Assembly: GCA_038277395.1 (NCBI GenBank)
Contig: CM076193.1
Location: 93,883,583-93,947,582, forward strand
Direction: 5' to 3'
Length of the DNA stretch: 64,000 bases
Source: Dryocosmus kuriphilus
Lineage: Eukaryota > Arthropoda > Insecta > Hymenoptera > Cynipidae
In this document: positions 53,501 through 63,752 of the stretch, piece after piece
How the letters are laid out: the number at the start of each line of letters is the position of its first letter
How positions within the stretch are numbered: position 1 is the first letter of the stretch
Notes under the pieces: generated by a model
Database searches by the model: none
What the model saw: only the letters and a program-made list of their open reading frames with translations
Told to the model about the DNA's origin: nothing
Program-made: the position numbers and the translations under genes

Positions 53501-55619
53501 AAATTAAGATTTAGAGAAATAAATGCTCCCCAGATTCCCTCATCCCTCATTCCTAACTCCATCACAAAAAAAAATAATTTTTTGTAATAAAAAGCAAAGA
53601 TCAGAACCTCCATGACTCGCAGTAGAGGCAAACTTCTTTTCTTTGAGTCGCCGACCGACGTTGATTTGAGATCCATTGAGAATTACATTTGCCAGGAATT
53701 TTTAATTAAAAACTATTTTCGTTTCCGAGATCCGCGTCTGAAAAATAGCAAAGAAATCAGGCCACGTGTAGAGGGGCCACCTATTCTTGTTCCAAGGGTC
53801 TCGCTATTAGTCAAATTAAACAAGCGGGTGGTAAGGGCAAGTTCCAACGTTCTACCCGACCTCGACCCGATTTGTGTAATCGGACTCGAATTGTGGGACA
53901 GAACCCATTAAATGCAAATCAGAACAAAAATCTTCAGCAATTTTCAATATTACTGGAGAAATCTGAAATGCGACAACATTATTAAACTCATTCACACGAA
54001 AGTAAATTTTCCATAAAAATTAAACGCAGTAAAAGATGGGACACTCTAAATGGACAAAATCACGTAGTTTTGCAACTCAATCAAGTTAAATCTCAATCAA
54101 CGCGGGGACACGATTCTAATACAGAATAATGAAAGGGCTCAAATGACCTCAAAATTAAATAACGTTACAAGATAAACAAATTTTTATTTTTATTCCTCAA
54201 AAGTAGTGCAAGTTTAGATTGGATTAATAGAAATCCTATTTTATATTTATACTAATTATTAATTTTCAATACAAAATTTACTGTGGCTTGGATCCACATA
54301 CAAACCGATATATGAGACTTGACACTTCGGTTCGATATTAAAATTACAAAGTTACAGTGATATGAGTAATTGGGGTGCCCAATTGTTACCTAATTGGAAG
54401 CCGGTCAATCAGACTGGGGCCCAATCTGGCGTCAATCGACTTTTCCACACAGGAGCTAGGCATTCAAAAGGAAATTATGTTGATTTCGAAAAGTTCCTAA
54501 TAAAAAATCCTAAACTTTATAGTCTGCACCTTCCAGATAAACAAATTTTTATTTTGATTCCTCAAAAATAGTGCAAGTTTAGATTGGAATAATAGAAATC
54601 CTATTTTATATTTATACTAATTATTAATTTTCAATACAAAATTTACTGTGACTTGGATCCACATACAGACCGATATATGAGACTTGACACGTCGGTTCGA
54701 CATTAAAATTACAAAATTACAGTGATAAGAGTAATTGGGGCGCCCAATTGTTACCTAATTGGAAGCTGGTCAATCTGACTGGGGCCCAATCTGGCGTCAA
54801 TCGACTTTTCCACACAGAAACTAGGCATTCAAAAGGAAATTATGTTGATTTCGAAAAGTTCCAAAAAAAAATCCCAAACTTTATAGTCTACACCTTCCAG
54901 ATAAACAAATGTTTATTTTGATTCCTCAAAAATAGTGCAAGTTTAGATTGGAATAATAGAAATCCTATTTTATATTTATACTAATTATTAAGTTTCAATA
55001 CAAAATTTACTGTGGCTTGGATCCACATGCAAAACGATATATGAGACTTAACACATCGGTTTGATATTAAAATTACAAAATTACAGTGATAAGAGCAATT
55101 CGAGCGCCCAATTGTTACCTAATTGGAAGCTGGTCAATCTGACTGGGGCCCAATCTGTCCTCAATCGACTTTTTCACACAGAAGCTAGGCATTCAAAAGG
55201 AAATTATGTCGATTTCGAAAAGTTCCTAATAAAAAATCCCAAACTTTATAGTCTACACCTTCCAGATCAACAAATTTTTATTTTTATTCCTCAAAAATAG
55301 GCAAGTTTAGATTGGAATAATAGAAATCCTATTTTATATTTATACTAATTATGAATTTTCAATACAAAATTTACTGTGACTTGGATCCACATAAAAACCG
55401 ATATATGAGACTTGACACTTCTGTTCGACATTAAAATTACAAAATTACAGTGATAAGAGTAATTGGGGCGCCCAATTGTTACCTTATTGGAAGCTAGTCA
55501 ACCTGACTGGGGGCCAATCTGGCGTCAATCGACTTTTCCACACAGGATCTAGGCATTCAAAAGGAAATTATGTCGATTTGTAAAAGTTCCAAATAAAAAT
55601 TCCCAAACTTTATAATCTA

Positions 55620-56877
55620 TGTTACGAGAGACCCTATAAGAGTCGGTCATCAGATTTCTTCCAGTGATTCTCATGGCCACCTCGTAAGTTCATTAAACGT
55701 GCCGTGGCCGAGATCATCTCTTCTCCCTTCTATTACATTATAGGATATTCTCCTAGTGTTACTATCCGAGTTTGTTTTTCCTCAAGCCAGCGAGTGCACG
55801 CGACCATCGGTATCACAGCAAGAGGGGAATGGAGAGAGAGGGTGGACGAGAATTGTAGTTACAGGCCACGTGTTACCTTCTTTATATTCTTATTCTCCTA
55901 ATACCAGTTGACCGGCGCAATTTCGAAATATTTATTAGAAATAAATATCGTTAATTAATGTTAAAGATTGATTAATCTAAAGTTCCCAAAATCTGTCGAA
56001 GTACTTAATTAAAAAGTTTGGAAACGATCAGTTGGGATTTGATTTTCAGTGATCGATATCAATCAATATCACAAATCCATGTTGGTTTCACCCTATGAGT
56101 ATGGCATAACATTCTTATTAATCGAATAACGACAACTATTTCTAAAATTGTTTAAGGAACCTTTCCAGTATAACCAATTTTCAAAATTTTAGAACAAATC
56201 TAAAAACAGGAAATTAAAACTCGATGATTGATAGCGATTATGAAAATGATGAGTTTTCAATAAACTAACTAAAAGTCATTAGCCTTAAGTTCACATTATT
56301 GCACGAATTCGGCCGAAAATATTTAGTCAGCGCATAATCAGCATCAGCATTTTGATGTCTTGGTACATCCTACTTTCGTTCCGACAGCAGGTCAGCAGGA
56401 TTAAGAAATTTTCGAATTTACAAAAATTTCAGCCATCGAGACCAATGTACGACAATCCCCATTAGCATTCTTTCGCGACTTCTTGACCGATCAAGAGTTT
56501 TGGGACGTTAATTGGAAAACGGAATCGCGAAAGAAATTTAAGCTTTGTGCAAACGGACCAGTTCGGGAGTGAAAATTAGTGAAAAAATCACGAAATTCAA
56601 AGACTAGAAAGTCAAGTGACTTGTGCGCGGATTATTCCGATTAATAAATGCACATTGGTAAAATCAGTGTAATCCGGCGTATATTCGTTTGTGACTAGCA
56701 ACAAAAATTTAAATTAACCTGTGAAAACCTTCGGGGTAGCGTTCGCGACGTGAACTGATTAGTGACGAGTTTCGAGACCAACACTTATGAGGTGCAGCCA
56801 TGTAAAGGTCAGAAATACCAGATTAGTCGTTTTATTTTTGCACCCCCCCCCCCCCTATCTCGTTTTTTAGAGTTTGT

Positions 56878-56943
<66 letters not shown>

Positions 56944-57373
56944 CTGTTCTCTCTCGCCGCCCGCCCCGGAAATGGTTAGGAATTTAAGTTAAGGTTGTAT
57001 TAATCCGAATTACGAAAAAATTTATAAGGTTCTGCCCGCCGACACTTCACGCTCGAAGGTCTGGCGGTAGTTTAAGTGTTCTTGTGTTTGATAAAAATTC
57101 AAATTCAGATCTACAAAATTATTTACTGAACTTGAAACCTTCTTCAAAATTAAATGCATTAACAGCAAGGTATTTCCCGGGGAAGCAGTGCTCAAGACGT
57201 TCCCACATAAAATAAAAAATAAACATTTAAGAGAAATCTTAAATGGTTGTCTGTATACCTTCAGCGACTCAATAAAGAAAATTCGATTTCCACACTACCA
57301 AGGAATTTTCAGTTTTCCAAAGGGAAGGAAAATATAAATTAAAACTTTCCAGGAGGCATATTGGTTCGTAACA
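55620..57373 (+). repeat. 5' LTR of Gypsy element 2 (1754 bp)
   Basis: It starts TGTTACGA and ends TCGTAACA, an 8 bp inverted end pair with TG...CA borders. The left border cuts the last 364 bp tandem unit cleanly. It contains a 13-C run (56843-56855) and a (CT)n microsatellite. The partner LTR cannot be checked because it lies beyond 64000. Confidence 0.7.
56879..56940. repeat. (CT)n microsatellite inside the LTR
   Basis: About 31 uninterrupted CT units. Ser/Leu frames over it are artefacts. Confidence 0.95.
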
Positions 57374-57379
57374 GACAGA

Positions 57380-57396
57380 TGGTGGCAGCGGTTGAG
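57380..57396 (+). promoter_or_regulatory. Primer-binding site of Gypsy element 2
   Basis: TGGTGGCAGCGGTTGAG begins six bases after the LTR end and starts with TGG, so it can pair with a tRNA 3' end. It defines the LTR border together with the TCGTAACA end. Confidence 0.65.
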
Positions 57397-57874
57397 ATAC
57401 GATTTTTCTCTGGAAAGAGTGAAATTCTTTCTTGGGTCTATCTTGCTAAGCATATTTTGACAATCATACATTTTCTATTTTCCCGACAGGTAGTCTGCAG
57501 TTGCCCAGGGCAATAAAAATCATAGTTGTTTGGAATTTCCTTTGGGGGAGTTTGTTTTTTTTATTGACACACACGCTGTGGAACCGTTAGTCCTTATTTG
57601 GCAGTGAAGATTTTCAATAAAATTGTAGTTTTAGAAATGTGTCATTTTTGTTTAAATTTTTTATTTGAATTGCAAAGATACTAGACGCGCCCACCGGCAG
57701 TCGAAACCTCTTCTAAGGTTCAAGTGACAACGCGTAAAGGCGATCATTTGGACGGACTCAGATTATCAGTTTCGACTATAAAGGTATATTTTGGAAAAAC
57801 AAAGTGTAGTTTAGAAAAATTTGTAAAAAAAGGGGGAATAGAGTTGGATCTTTTCTTTACGCACTAAGGGCGAC

Positions 57875-58387
57875 ATGTCTTTAGCACCACTAAAGAGCGT
57901 CCAACCCTTCGGACAAGGGAGAAAGAGCCGAAAACGCCAAAAAGAGGCTAAATTGCAGGCAGCAGCTACCCGCTACCTGGCCTCTAAAATTATCATTCAC
58001 GAGCTCAAAAAGGTAACTTTACCTTCCGGGGAGGTGTTGAGCATGCCTTTGAATTTCCGTTTTGTAAACACTCCTCCCCCTAGAGAGGAGGATATTTTTA
58101 CCGAAATCAGAAGTCCGACACAAATTGAATCATTGTTCAATGGCTTACTGGACAATGCTTCGCGTACCATTCTCGAATCGGTTCCAACACCAAAAGGTTC
58201 GGATCCAGAACCAGCTCTCTCTCTGCCCCCAAAACGGGCAAAAGAATCCCCAGAGAGGTAATAGTCATTGATTCGGATGACGATATTATCATGGAGGCTA
58301 GATCGGCCTCCGATATCGAGGGTAGTATTTTTGAGGAAATATCCAGGCTGGATTTGTCAGATTTAAAAAAAACTCAATGCGCCTAAT
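57875..58387 (+). pseudogene. Extra 5' ORF of Gypsy element 2 (basic N terminus, acidic tail)
   Basis: ATG at 57875 opens MSLAPLKSVQPFGQGRKSRK. A basic helix (KRQKEAKLQAAATRYLASK) and FRFVNTPPPREEDIF follow, and the frame stops at 58261. In another frame the text continues VIVIDSDDDIIMEARSASD, EEISRLDLSDLKKTQCA up to TAA near 58387, so one frameshift near 58250 separates the parts. It lies between the primer site and gag, where Gypsy elements usually have only a leader. VIVIDSDDD resembles SUMO-interacting motifs, but this is only a pattern. Confidence 0.5.
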
Positions 58388-58525
58388 AGGAATAATAATA
58401 TTATAGTCACACGAATTAATTGTCTAAAGTGACAATAAATTATCATGGGGCGAGAAAAAAAAAACTTAGTACTTCAACCAAGTTCAGTTGTGGATTACAA
58501 TCCTTAACAAGGTTTTCCGTAGCGT

Positions 58526-58527
<2 letters not shown>

Positions 58528-58567
<40 letters not shown>

Positions 58568-58620
58568 TCCTGGCTTGATAAAATTTTTGCTGACTCATCC
58601 GCTCTCGTCGCTAAATTTAC

Positions 58621-58668
<48 letters not shown>
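58528..58668. repeat. Run of 39 G followed after 55 bp by a run of 47 C
   Basis: G fills 58528-58566 and C fills 58622-58668. The two could pair as a ~39 bp G:C hairpin, and each alone could form quadruplex or i-motif structures. Homopolymers of this length are also a known weakness of assemblies, so the lengths should not be trusted. Confidence 0.9.
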
Positions 58669-58671
<3 letters not shown>

Positions 58672-58703
58672 TACTTTTATTTTTCCTCGGTCCTAGGGCT
58701 TGC

Positions 58704-59490
58704 TCAACTTAACCTCGATTCTTCGACCCAAATGGTTGACTCAGCACCACCTCCACCTTCCTTTTTCTCCCACCTATCACTCTTGCTGTATTTCTTTTCC
58801 TTCCTCTTTATTTTTTTCACCTTAGCGTCAGAAGCATTTTTGTTAAAACCCTGCGGCCTCGCAACAGTTCCATCATTATCCGATGCCGCGTTGAGCCGAA
58901 CATACTGGAGCATCATTTGAGCAGTCTTTGTTTATTGAGGTTGTAAGTCATAGTACGCTTGAATAATAGGTATATTAATATCACTTAACGTCAATGTGTT
59001 AATTATACTGATAACCGCGTACGTGCTGAGCTGTACAAATGCCTTAAAATTAAGACTGGTCAGTTGATCATCTACAGAGTGATTGCGAGTGATACATTCT
59101 CGGCAATAGTGAGAGAGACAGAGAGTGAAGATGGTGTGTTAACGCTAAACCTAAAAGGCACTCATTATCATCGAGACCATTGTAAGTTTTTGTGCCTGAA
59201 ACATGAATATTCTTCTCTTGGTAAAAATAAGTAAATACATAAATAAATAAAATCGGAAAATGTTTTTTTATATACTATGGTAATAAAAAGTGACCAAAGG
59301 CTTGACGAATTCACCAGTTAATTGATACTTGTAATTATCTTAACAATAATACGCTTTACCTCCTGACACTATTCCGGGGTGGTGAATTCGTTATACACTT
59401 ACTTCTATCCATTCAATCGATGCATCAGAACCGAAATAAGACTTTAGTAAATGCTAACCATCGCCTTACATCAACACTAAGATTTTTTTT
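58704..59490. other. Leader-like stretch before gag of Gypsy element 2
   Basis: No convincing gene on the coding strand. A minus-strand frame (58916-58704) is Lys-rich and is probably chance. Confidence 0.5.
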
Positions 59491-59493
59491 ATA

Positions 59494-60133
59494 ATGAGTG
59501 TGACAGAAAACAATTCAAATCTTGAGGGTATTGAAAACGCGAATACCAGTCAAGGACCGCCTATAACGCCACCCTCGATCTATCTCAGGGGTACCTCCTA
59601 ATACTCAAGCTCCTCAAAACCAAACGATACGCGCAATTGGTATGAGTTCTGCAATGGCTGCGGCCCTTGAAGGGATGGCCCTTCAACAAAGCACATATCA
59701 TGTACCCACATTCGACGGTAAGTCCCCTGTGTTAAGGGAATTTTTGCAGAATGTCGCGAACGGAGCAGTATATGTAACCGATTCAACAGAACCGGCTTTT
59801 ATAAAAATAGTTCTTAGTAAACTAAAAGGAACCGCGCACGAAAGTGTCCGCGATAAGGAATTTAGGCATTTACAAGACCTAGTCTCCCACCTGAAGAAAC
59901 GTTTTGTCCCCACAAAGAAGTACCAAGGGTATTTCGAGGCCATTGTAAAATTGCAAATGAAACATACTGAAAATGTCAGCGATTATTGTGATAGAACTTT
60001 GGATCTTCTTAGTGGGACAAAGCATTCGTTGGAAGAGAAATACACGGGACAAAATGATAATACTACTAACATGACGAAGCCAGTCACAGACTGTGCTTTC
60101 GACGCGTTTATCCTCGGGCTACCCGACCGTTGA
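59494..60133 (+). pseudogene. gag: Gag of Gypsy element 2, one early frameshift
   Basis: ATG at 59494 opens MSVTENNSNLEGIENANTSQ and shifts near 59590-59600. From there the frame NTQAPQNQTIRAIGMSS is open to 60133. The core has HVPTFDGKSPVLREFLQNV, IVLSKLKGTAHESVRD, HLKKRFVPTKKYQGYFEAI and LGLPDR, the retrotransposon capsid fold. It has no zinc knuckle, as in many errantivirus-like elements. The protein would form the particle around the RNA. Confidence 0.75.
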
Positions 60134-60925
60134 TTAAACTCAAAGCACTACGGGGAGACTTAATAGTGAGTGAAGACTTGATTCAGATTATGAGTATAAC
60201 CAAGAGATTAGTTAATACCCTCGGTACTGTATTGGTTAAATTGATTGAGGACTTAGTAGAATTTCATGTCGTACCAAATGAATTTCCCGTCTCCATTGAT
60301 GGAATAATCGGCCGCGCGTATGTTCGTCAAGAGCAAGCGCAGTTATCATTTAGACATAATACATTAGTAGTAATATCAAGACCTATTACTCCGATACCTT
60401 TCATTGATCGCGAATCAATTCTAGCGCGAAATAAATTACGAAGGGAAATTAAGCTTTTCTCTCGCATCCTCAAATTAAAAGCACGCGTAAAACAACTAGT
60501 GCCCATCGATGCTGCCAATCAGGGATTGTCGGAAGGATACTTGCCACGTGTGGAAGCACCAAATGGAATTTATATAGGAGAGGGACTGGTGAAAAATAAT
60601 GACGGTGTATGTTACGCGTATGCTTGTAACACAAGACCACTTGCAGGAAAAAGGTCGGTATGCTACCGAAAACCGAGTCGAAAGAGTCATAGCGAGTTTA
60701 CATGTAACTCATTTAAATGAGCTCGAGAAAGAACTGGTGCTCAACTGGGCTAAGGATCTTCCGGATATATTCCATCTTAATGGGGAAACGCTTAGTGTAA
60801 CTCATAAGGTTCGACACAGAATTCCGACGATTGACGATACTGTGATCATAAAAAAACAGTATCGACAGTCGCCGGGAGCGCAAGCGCAAATGGCTATCCA
60901 GATTAAAAAACAACTGTAAAGTGGG
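60130..60925 (+). pseudogene. pol: Protease remnant and RT N terminus of Gypsy element 2
   Basis: The first part gives LIEDLVEFHVVPNEFPVSID-GIIGRAYV, typical of the C-terminal half of Gypsy proteases. The Asp-Thr/Ser-Gly active site is not visible, so the N-terminal half is lost or shifted. The second part (another frame, to 60919) reads LVLNWAKDLPDIFHLNGE, IIKKQYRQSPGAQAQMAIQI and stops at TAA directly before SGVITPSKSPYSSPV, the start of the RT core. Confidence 0.7.
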
Positions 60926-61670
60926 GTAATTACCCCGTCAAAATCTCCATACAGTTCACCCGTAATGATCATTCCGAAGAAGGTCGATGCTTCTGGGAAG
61001 AGAAAGTATCGCTTCGTTATCGACTATAGGGCCCTGAATGAAAAGGTAGTAGGAGATGCGTACCCTCTACCAAATATAACGGACATAATAGACCAATTAG
61101 GCAAAGCGCAATATTTTTCGGTATTTGACCTCGCAAGTGGTTACCATCAAGTTGAAACTCATCCTGACAATAGGGCAAAAACAGCTTTTTCAACTCCAAG
61201 GGGTCACTTTGAGTATCAGCGAATGCCCATGGGCATAAAGAACGCCCCAGCGACATTCCAGCGGTTGATGGACACACTATCCTCAAAGGCATGTTAGGAA
61301 CTGAGGCCTTCGTGTATTTAGATGATACCGTTATTTACTCCGAAACCCTAGAGGAACATAACAAAAAGGCCTGACGTCTATTCAACCGATTGCGGGAAGC
61401 TAATTTAAAATTACAACCAGATAATTGTGTGATTTTCTATACACCGAGGTGGCCTATTTGGGACACATAATCGGACGCTATGCAGTAAGACGAAATCCGT
61501 CGAAAATCTTAGCAATAAAGGAATTTCCGCGGCCCAAGACTGTGCGAAACGTACGGCAACTCTTGGGATTAACAGGATACTACTGGCGATTTATAGAAAC
61601 TTACGCCACACTACTTAAACTACTGGCTGACTTACTCAAAAAGGAATCCGAGCAGGAAGAAAGCTGAGGT
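60920..61670 (+). pseudogene. pol: Reverse transcriptase of Gypsy element 2, broken
   Basis: The core shows YRFVIDYRALNEKVVGDAYP, FSVFDLASGYHQVE, FEYQRMPMGIKNAPATFQRL, and after a frameshift near 61285 the active site VYLDDTVIYS near 61315. Stops near 61373 and a shift near 61425 follow before CDFLYTEVAYLGHIIG and VRQLLGLTGYYWRFIETYAT. All key RT motifs except an unbroken frame are present. Confidence 0.82.
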
Positions 61671-61970
61671 ATCCAGATTTCTCAAAAACCTTCAAGCTGA
61701 CCACAGACGCATCCGAACATGCAGTAGGAGCTGTGCTCACGCAAAAAATCGATAACATGGACATGCCTGTTGCTTATTATTCGAAAACAATGACCAATAT
61801 AGAGCAGAGATACGAAAAAACGGAGAAGGAATGCTTAGCAGTACTTTATGGCTTAAATAATTTTCGACCGAATCTTTATGGCAGAGAATTTATCCTAGCC
61901 TGCGACCATGAGCCTGTCCATTGGATTACCTATCTAGATAACCCTGGATCAAGACTCATTCACTAGAGAT
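61670..61970 (+). pseudogene. pol: Retroviral-type RNase H of Gypsy element 2
   Basis: FKLTTDASEHAVGAVLTQKI has the first catalytic Asp, RYEKTEKECLAVLYGLNNF the Glu, and LACDHEPVHWITYLDNPGS the next Asp region. A stop follows at about 61964. In a normal Gypsy pol the integrase zinc-binding domain would come next; it is not seen here. Confidence 0.8.
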
Positions 61971-62001
61971 ATAGGCTAAAGGATTCTCAATTTGTATTCG
62001 A

Positions 62002-62830
62002 GTGCAAGAAGGGAAATTAAACCGTGGAGTAGAAGCTCTATCCGAAAACCCTGTAGGAGTAACTGGATATGATTTCTGTGAGACTAGAAATGATCAGCAA
62101 CATACGAACATTAGTGCTCCCTACAATTGCGAATCTGCACAATCAGCTACCCCCTCCAGCGAAACACACCGAAATGAGAAAGATAAATTGATTCAGGGTT
62201 CGAAACACCCACAAACATTATATCGTGCGCTACCTCTCAAATCAAAACCGACTAAGGCAAGCGGCCCAGAAAAAGATAAGTCAACCATTCGTTTGAAGTC
62301 TGCGGCTGATCGAACAACACTATCTCAAACACAAAGTTTACGGTAGGCTTCAAAAGGTTCGATATTGGAGACCCCCTCGTCAACTCAAAATCAAGGAAAG
62401 ACTGTTTTTAACCCATTGGCGACTACTTCAGCATCGCAGGAGAAACCCGCGATCCGAACCAAAAATACTGTAAAGCAAAGAAGAAGATTACATGGAATTT
62501 CTAGCCCTAGTGATATGGATAAGACATATCAGCCCCTCCTGCGCATTACCAAAAAACTACTCTTGATCAAAGTCCCATAGCAACTAGGCTAGGACCACGG
62601 AGACGGCCAGAGAAGAGGCCCAAATCAACCATTAATATTCAAGAAAATTCATCATCCGAGGATGCTGTATCCGATGATAGTGAGGAATCCAGTGCACCCG
62701 TTTACAGAAAGGATCACAGCGTATTTCCTAGCCTAAGGACTATCCTTGTGACCCCTTCAAAAGAGGTCGTCCAGACAACAAAGCGCCATCATACGTGCCC
62801 AACCCTTGGTTCCCTGCTCAATGTAGCAAA
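62002..62830 (+). other. Low-complexity polar linker region between the two RNase H domains
   Basis: Open pieces (62002-62346, 62365-62580 and a Ser/Asp/Glu-rich text near 62635-62700 with SSSEDAVSDDSEESSAP) are rich in Ser, Thr, Lys and Pro. No domain is recognised. It occupies the place of integrase. It could be a disordered linker or an unrelated insertion. Confidence 0.4.
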
Positions 62831-62839
62831 TCAACGGAG

Positions 62840-63358
62840 GTCTATATAGATGGGGCCTGTGCCCACAATTAAAAAGGAGAACCAGAGGCTGGTTTAGGGG
62901 TATGGTTTGGCCCAGAGCACCCTTGGAACATCTCGAAGCATGCCCAAGGACGCCAAACTAACAACTCCGCGGAAATACACGCTGCTACCGCGGCTGATAA
63001 AAAGGCCGTTGAAAACGGGATGACTAAGTTAGCAGTGTTCATTGATTCTAAATTTCTAATCGATAGTTGTACCAAGTGCATACCCACATGGGAAAACAAC
63101 GCATGGAGAACCGCAGACGGGAAGCAAGTGGTCAATGAGGTTGAATTCAAAGCACTAAAAAAGGCCCTAGCCCCCTTGGAGGAAACATGGAATCACGTAC
63201 CTGGACATCAAGGAATTGAAGGAAACGAGGCCGCCGATCAAGTGGCTAGAGCCGGGATTTTAAAAGGTAGAGACTCACAATTGAGGGTGATCAAGAGGAA
63301 GGCACATTTCAAAAGGACGTTAGCGAGGAGCCTAGAATACTTGGTGAAATCATTGTAG
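62840..63358 (+). pseudogene. Second RNase H, of cellular RNase H1 type
   Basis: The frame reads VYIDGACAHN, one TAA, then EAGLGVWFGPEHPWNIS, GRQTNNSAEIHAATAADKKA, KLAVFIDSKFLIDSCTKCIP, TWENNAWRTADGKQVVNEVE and WNHVPGHQGIEGNEAADQVA. The four catalytic acids (YIDGAC, SAEI, FIDSKF, NEAADQ) are all kept. The WFGPEHP, WENNAW and HVPGHQGI-GNEAADQ text is typical of eukaryotic RNase H1 and differs from the Gypsy RNase H at 61670-61970. The enzyme cuts RNA in RNA:DNA hybrids. It may be a domain captured by the element or an inserted processed copy of a host gene. Confidence 0.8.
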
Positions 63359-63425
63359 ATCTTAGTCCAACAACAGAACGCAAGTAGTTTCCGAGCCGTT
63401 AGAGCAGATATTAGGATCCCGCAAC

Positions 63426-63752
63426 ATGAAAAATGAAATACAAAAGTCGGTGACTGAACTTGACAAGTCCATTATGGATCATCAATCATATTTTTGGGAT
63501 CAAGAAGAATTGGATCAGCTTAATCAAAATGAACTCGTTCCAGTAAATATTACTGCAGTTTCGGAAGGGGAAGAAGATCAGTATGTTCTACTTCATTTAA
63601 AGAGTATGGATTCTTGCGTGGGAGTAGATGACCCTCTACCAGAACGAGTGAATAAATTCCTGGAATCTTTTCAACAGCATTTGAATCAAAGGAACAACCA
63701 CGAGCTGTACGTTTCAAAGACACAGCAGAGATTTTGGACTCCCTCATATTAG
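63426..63752 (+). CDS. Open frame of 108 residues downstream of the RNase H1 domain, unknown
   Basis: It begins MKNEIQKSVTELDKSIMD and reads QEELDQLNQNELVPVNITAV and VNKFLESFQQHLNQRNNHEL. It is acidic and helical, without membrane segments or known motif. It probably belongs to the same element, since it follows at 67 bases on the same strand. From 63753 to the window end there is no clear frame. Confidence 0.35.
   Translation: MKNEIQKSVTELDKSIMDHQSYFWDQEELDQLNQNELVPVNITAVSEGEEDQYVLLHLKSMDSCVGVDDPLPERVNKFLESFQQHLNQRNNHELYVSKTQQRFWTPSY

Larger units (their letters stand above)
52222..54169. mobile_element. 1948 bp TG...CA insertion with 4 bp target duplication; possible solo LTR or short non-coding retroelement
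   Basis: The insertion begins TGAAGCGGTTCG and ends AACGTTACA. AGAT stands on both sides (52218-52221 and 54170-54173), and the flanks join to a normal tandem unit. TG...CA ends with a 4 bp duplication are typical of LTR insertions. There is no gag or pol. AATATATATAGGTCAG near 52350 may be a promoter and CACGTAAGTA near 52608 a splice donor. The central part is rich in hairpins. No direct terminal repeats were found, so a solo LTR is the simplest reading. Confidence 0.6.
51911..55619. repeat. Tandem array of ~364 bp units, split by one insertion and cut by another
   Basis: TAATAGAAATCCTATTTTAT starts units at 51911, 54225, 54590, 54954 and 55318 (365, 364 and 364 bp apart). The first unit is split by a 1948 bp insertion (52222-54169). 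The last is cut at 55619 by the LTR of Gypsy element 2. Each unit has the words GGATCCACAT, GGGGC-CCAATTGTTACCTAATT and GACTGGGGCCCAATCTG. Recurring ~70-residue frames in the units follow from their similarity and are not convincing genes. Confidence 0.9.

Noticed and set aside
54362..55300. Repeated ~70-residue frames in the 364 bp units
   Set aside because: They occur only because the units are alike; one unit lacks the frame and there are no start or splice signals.
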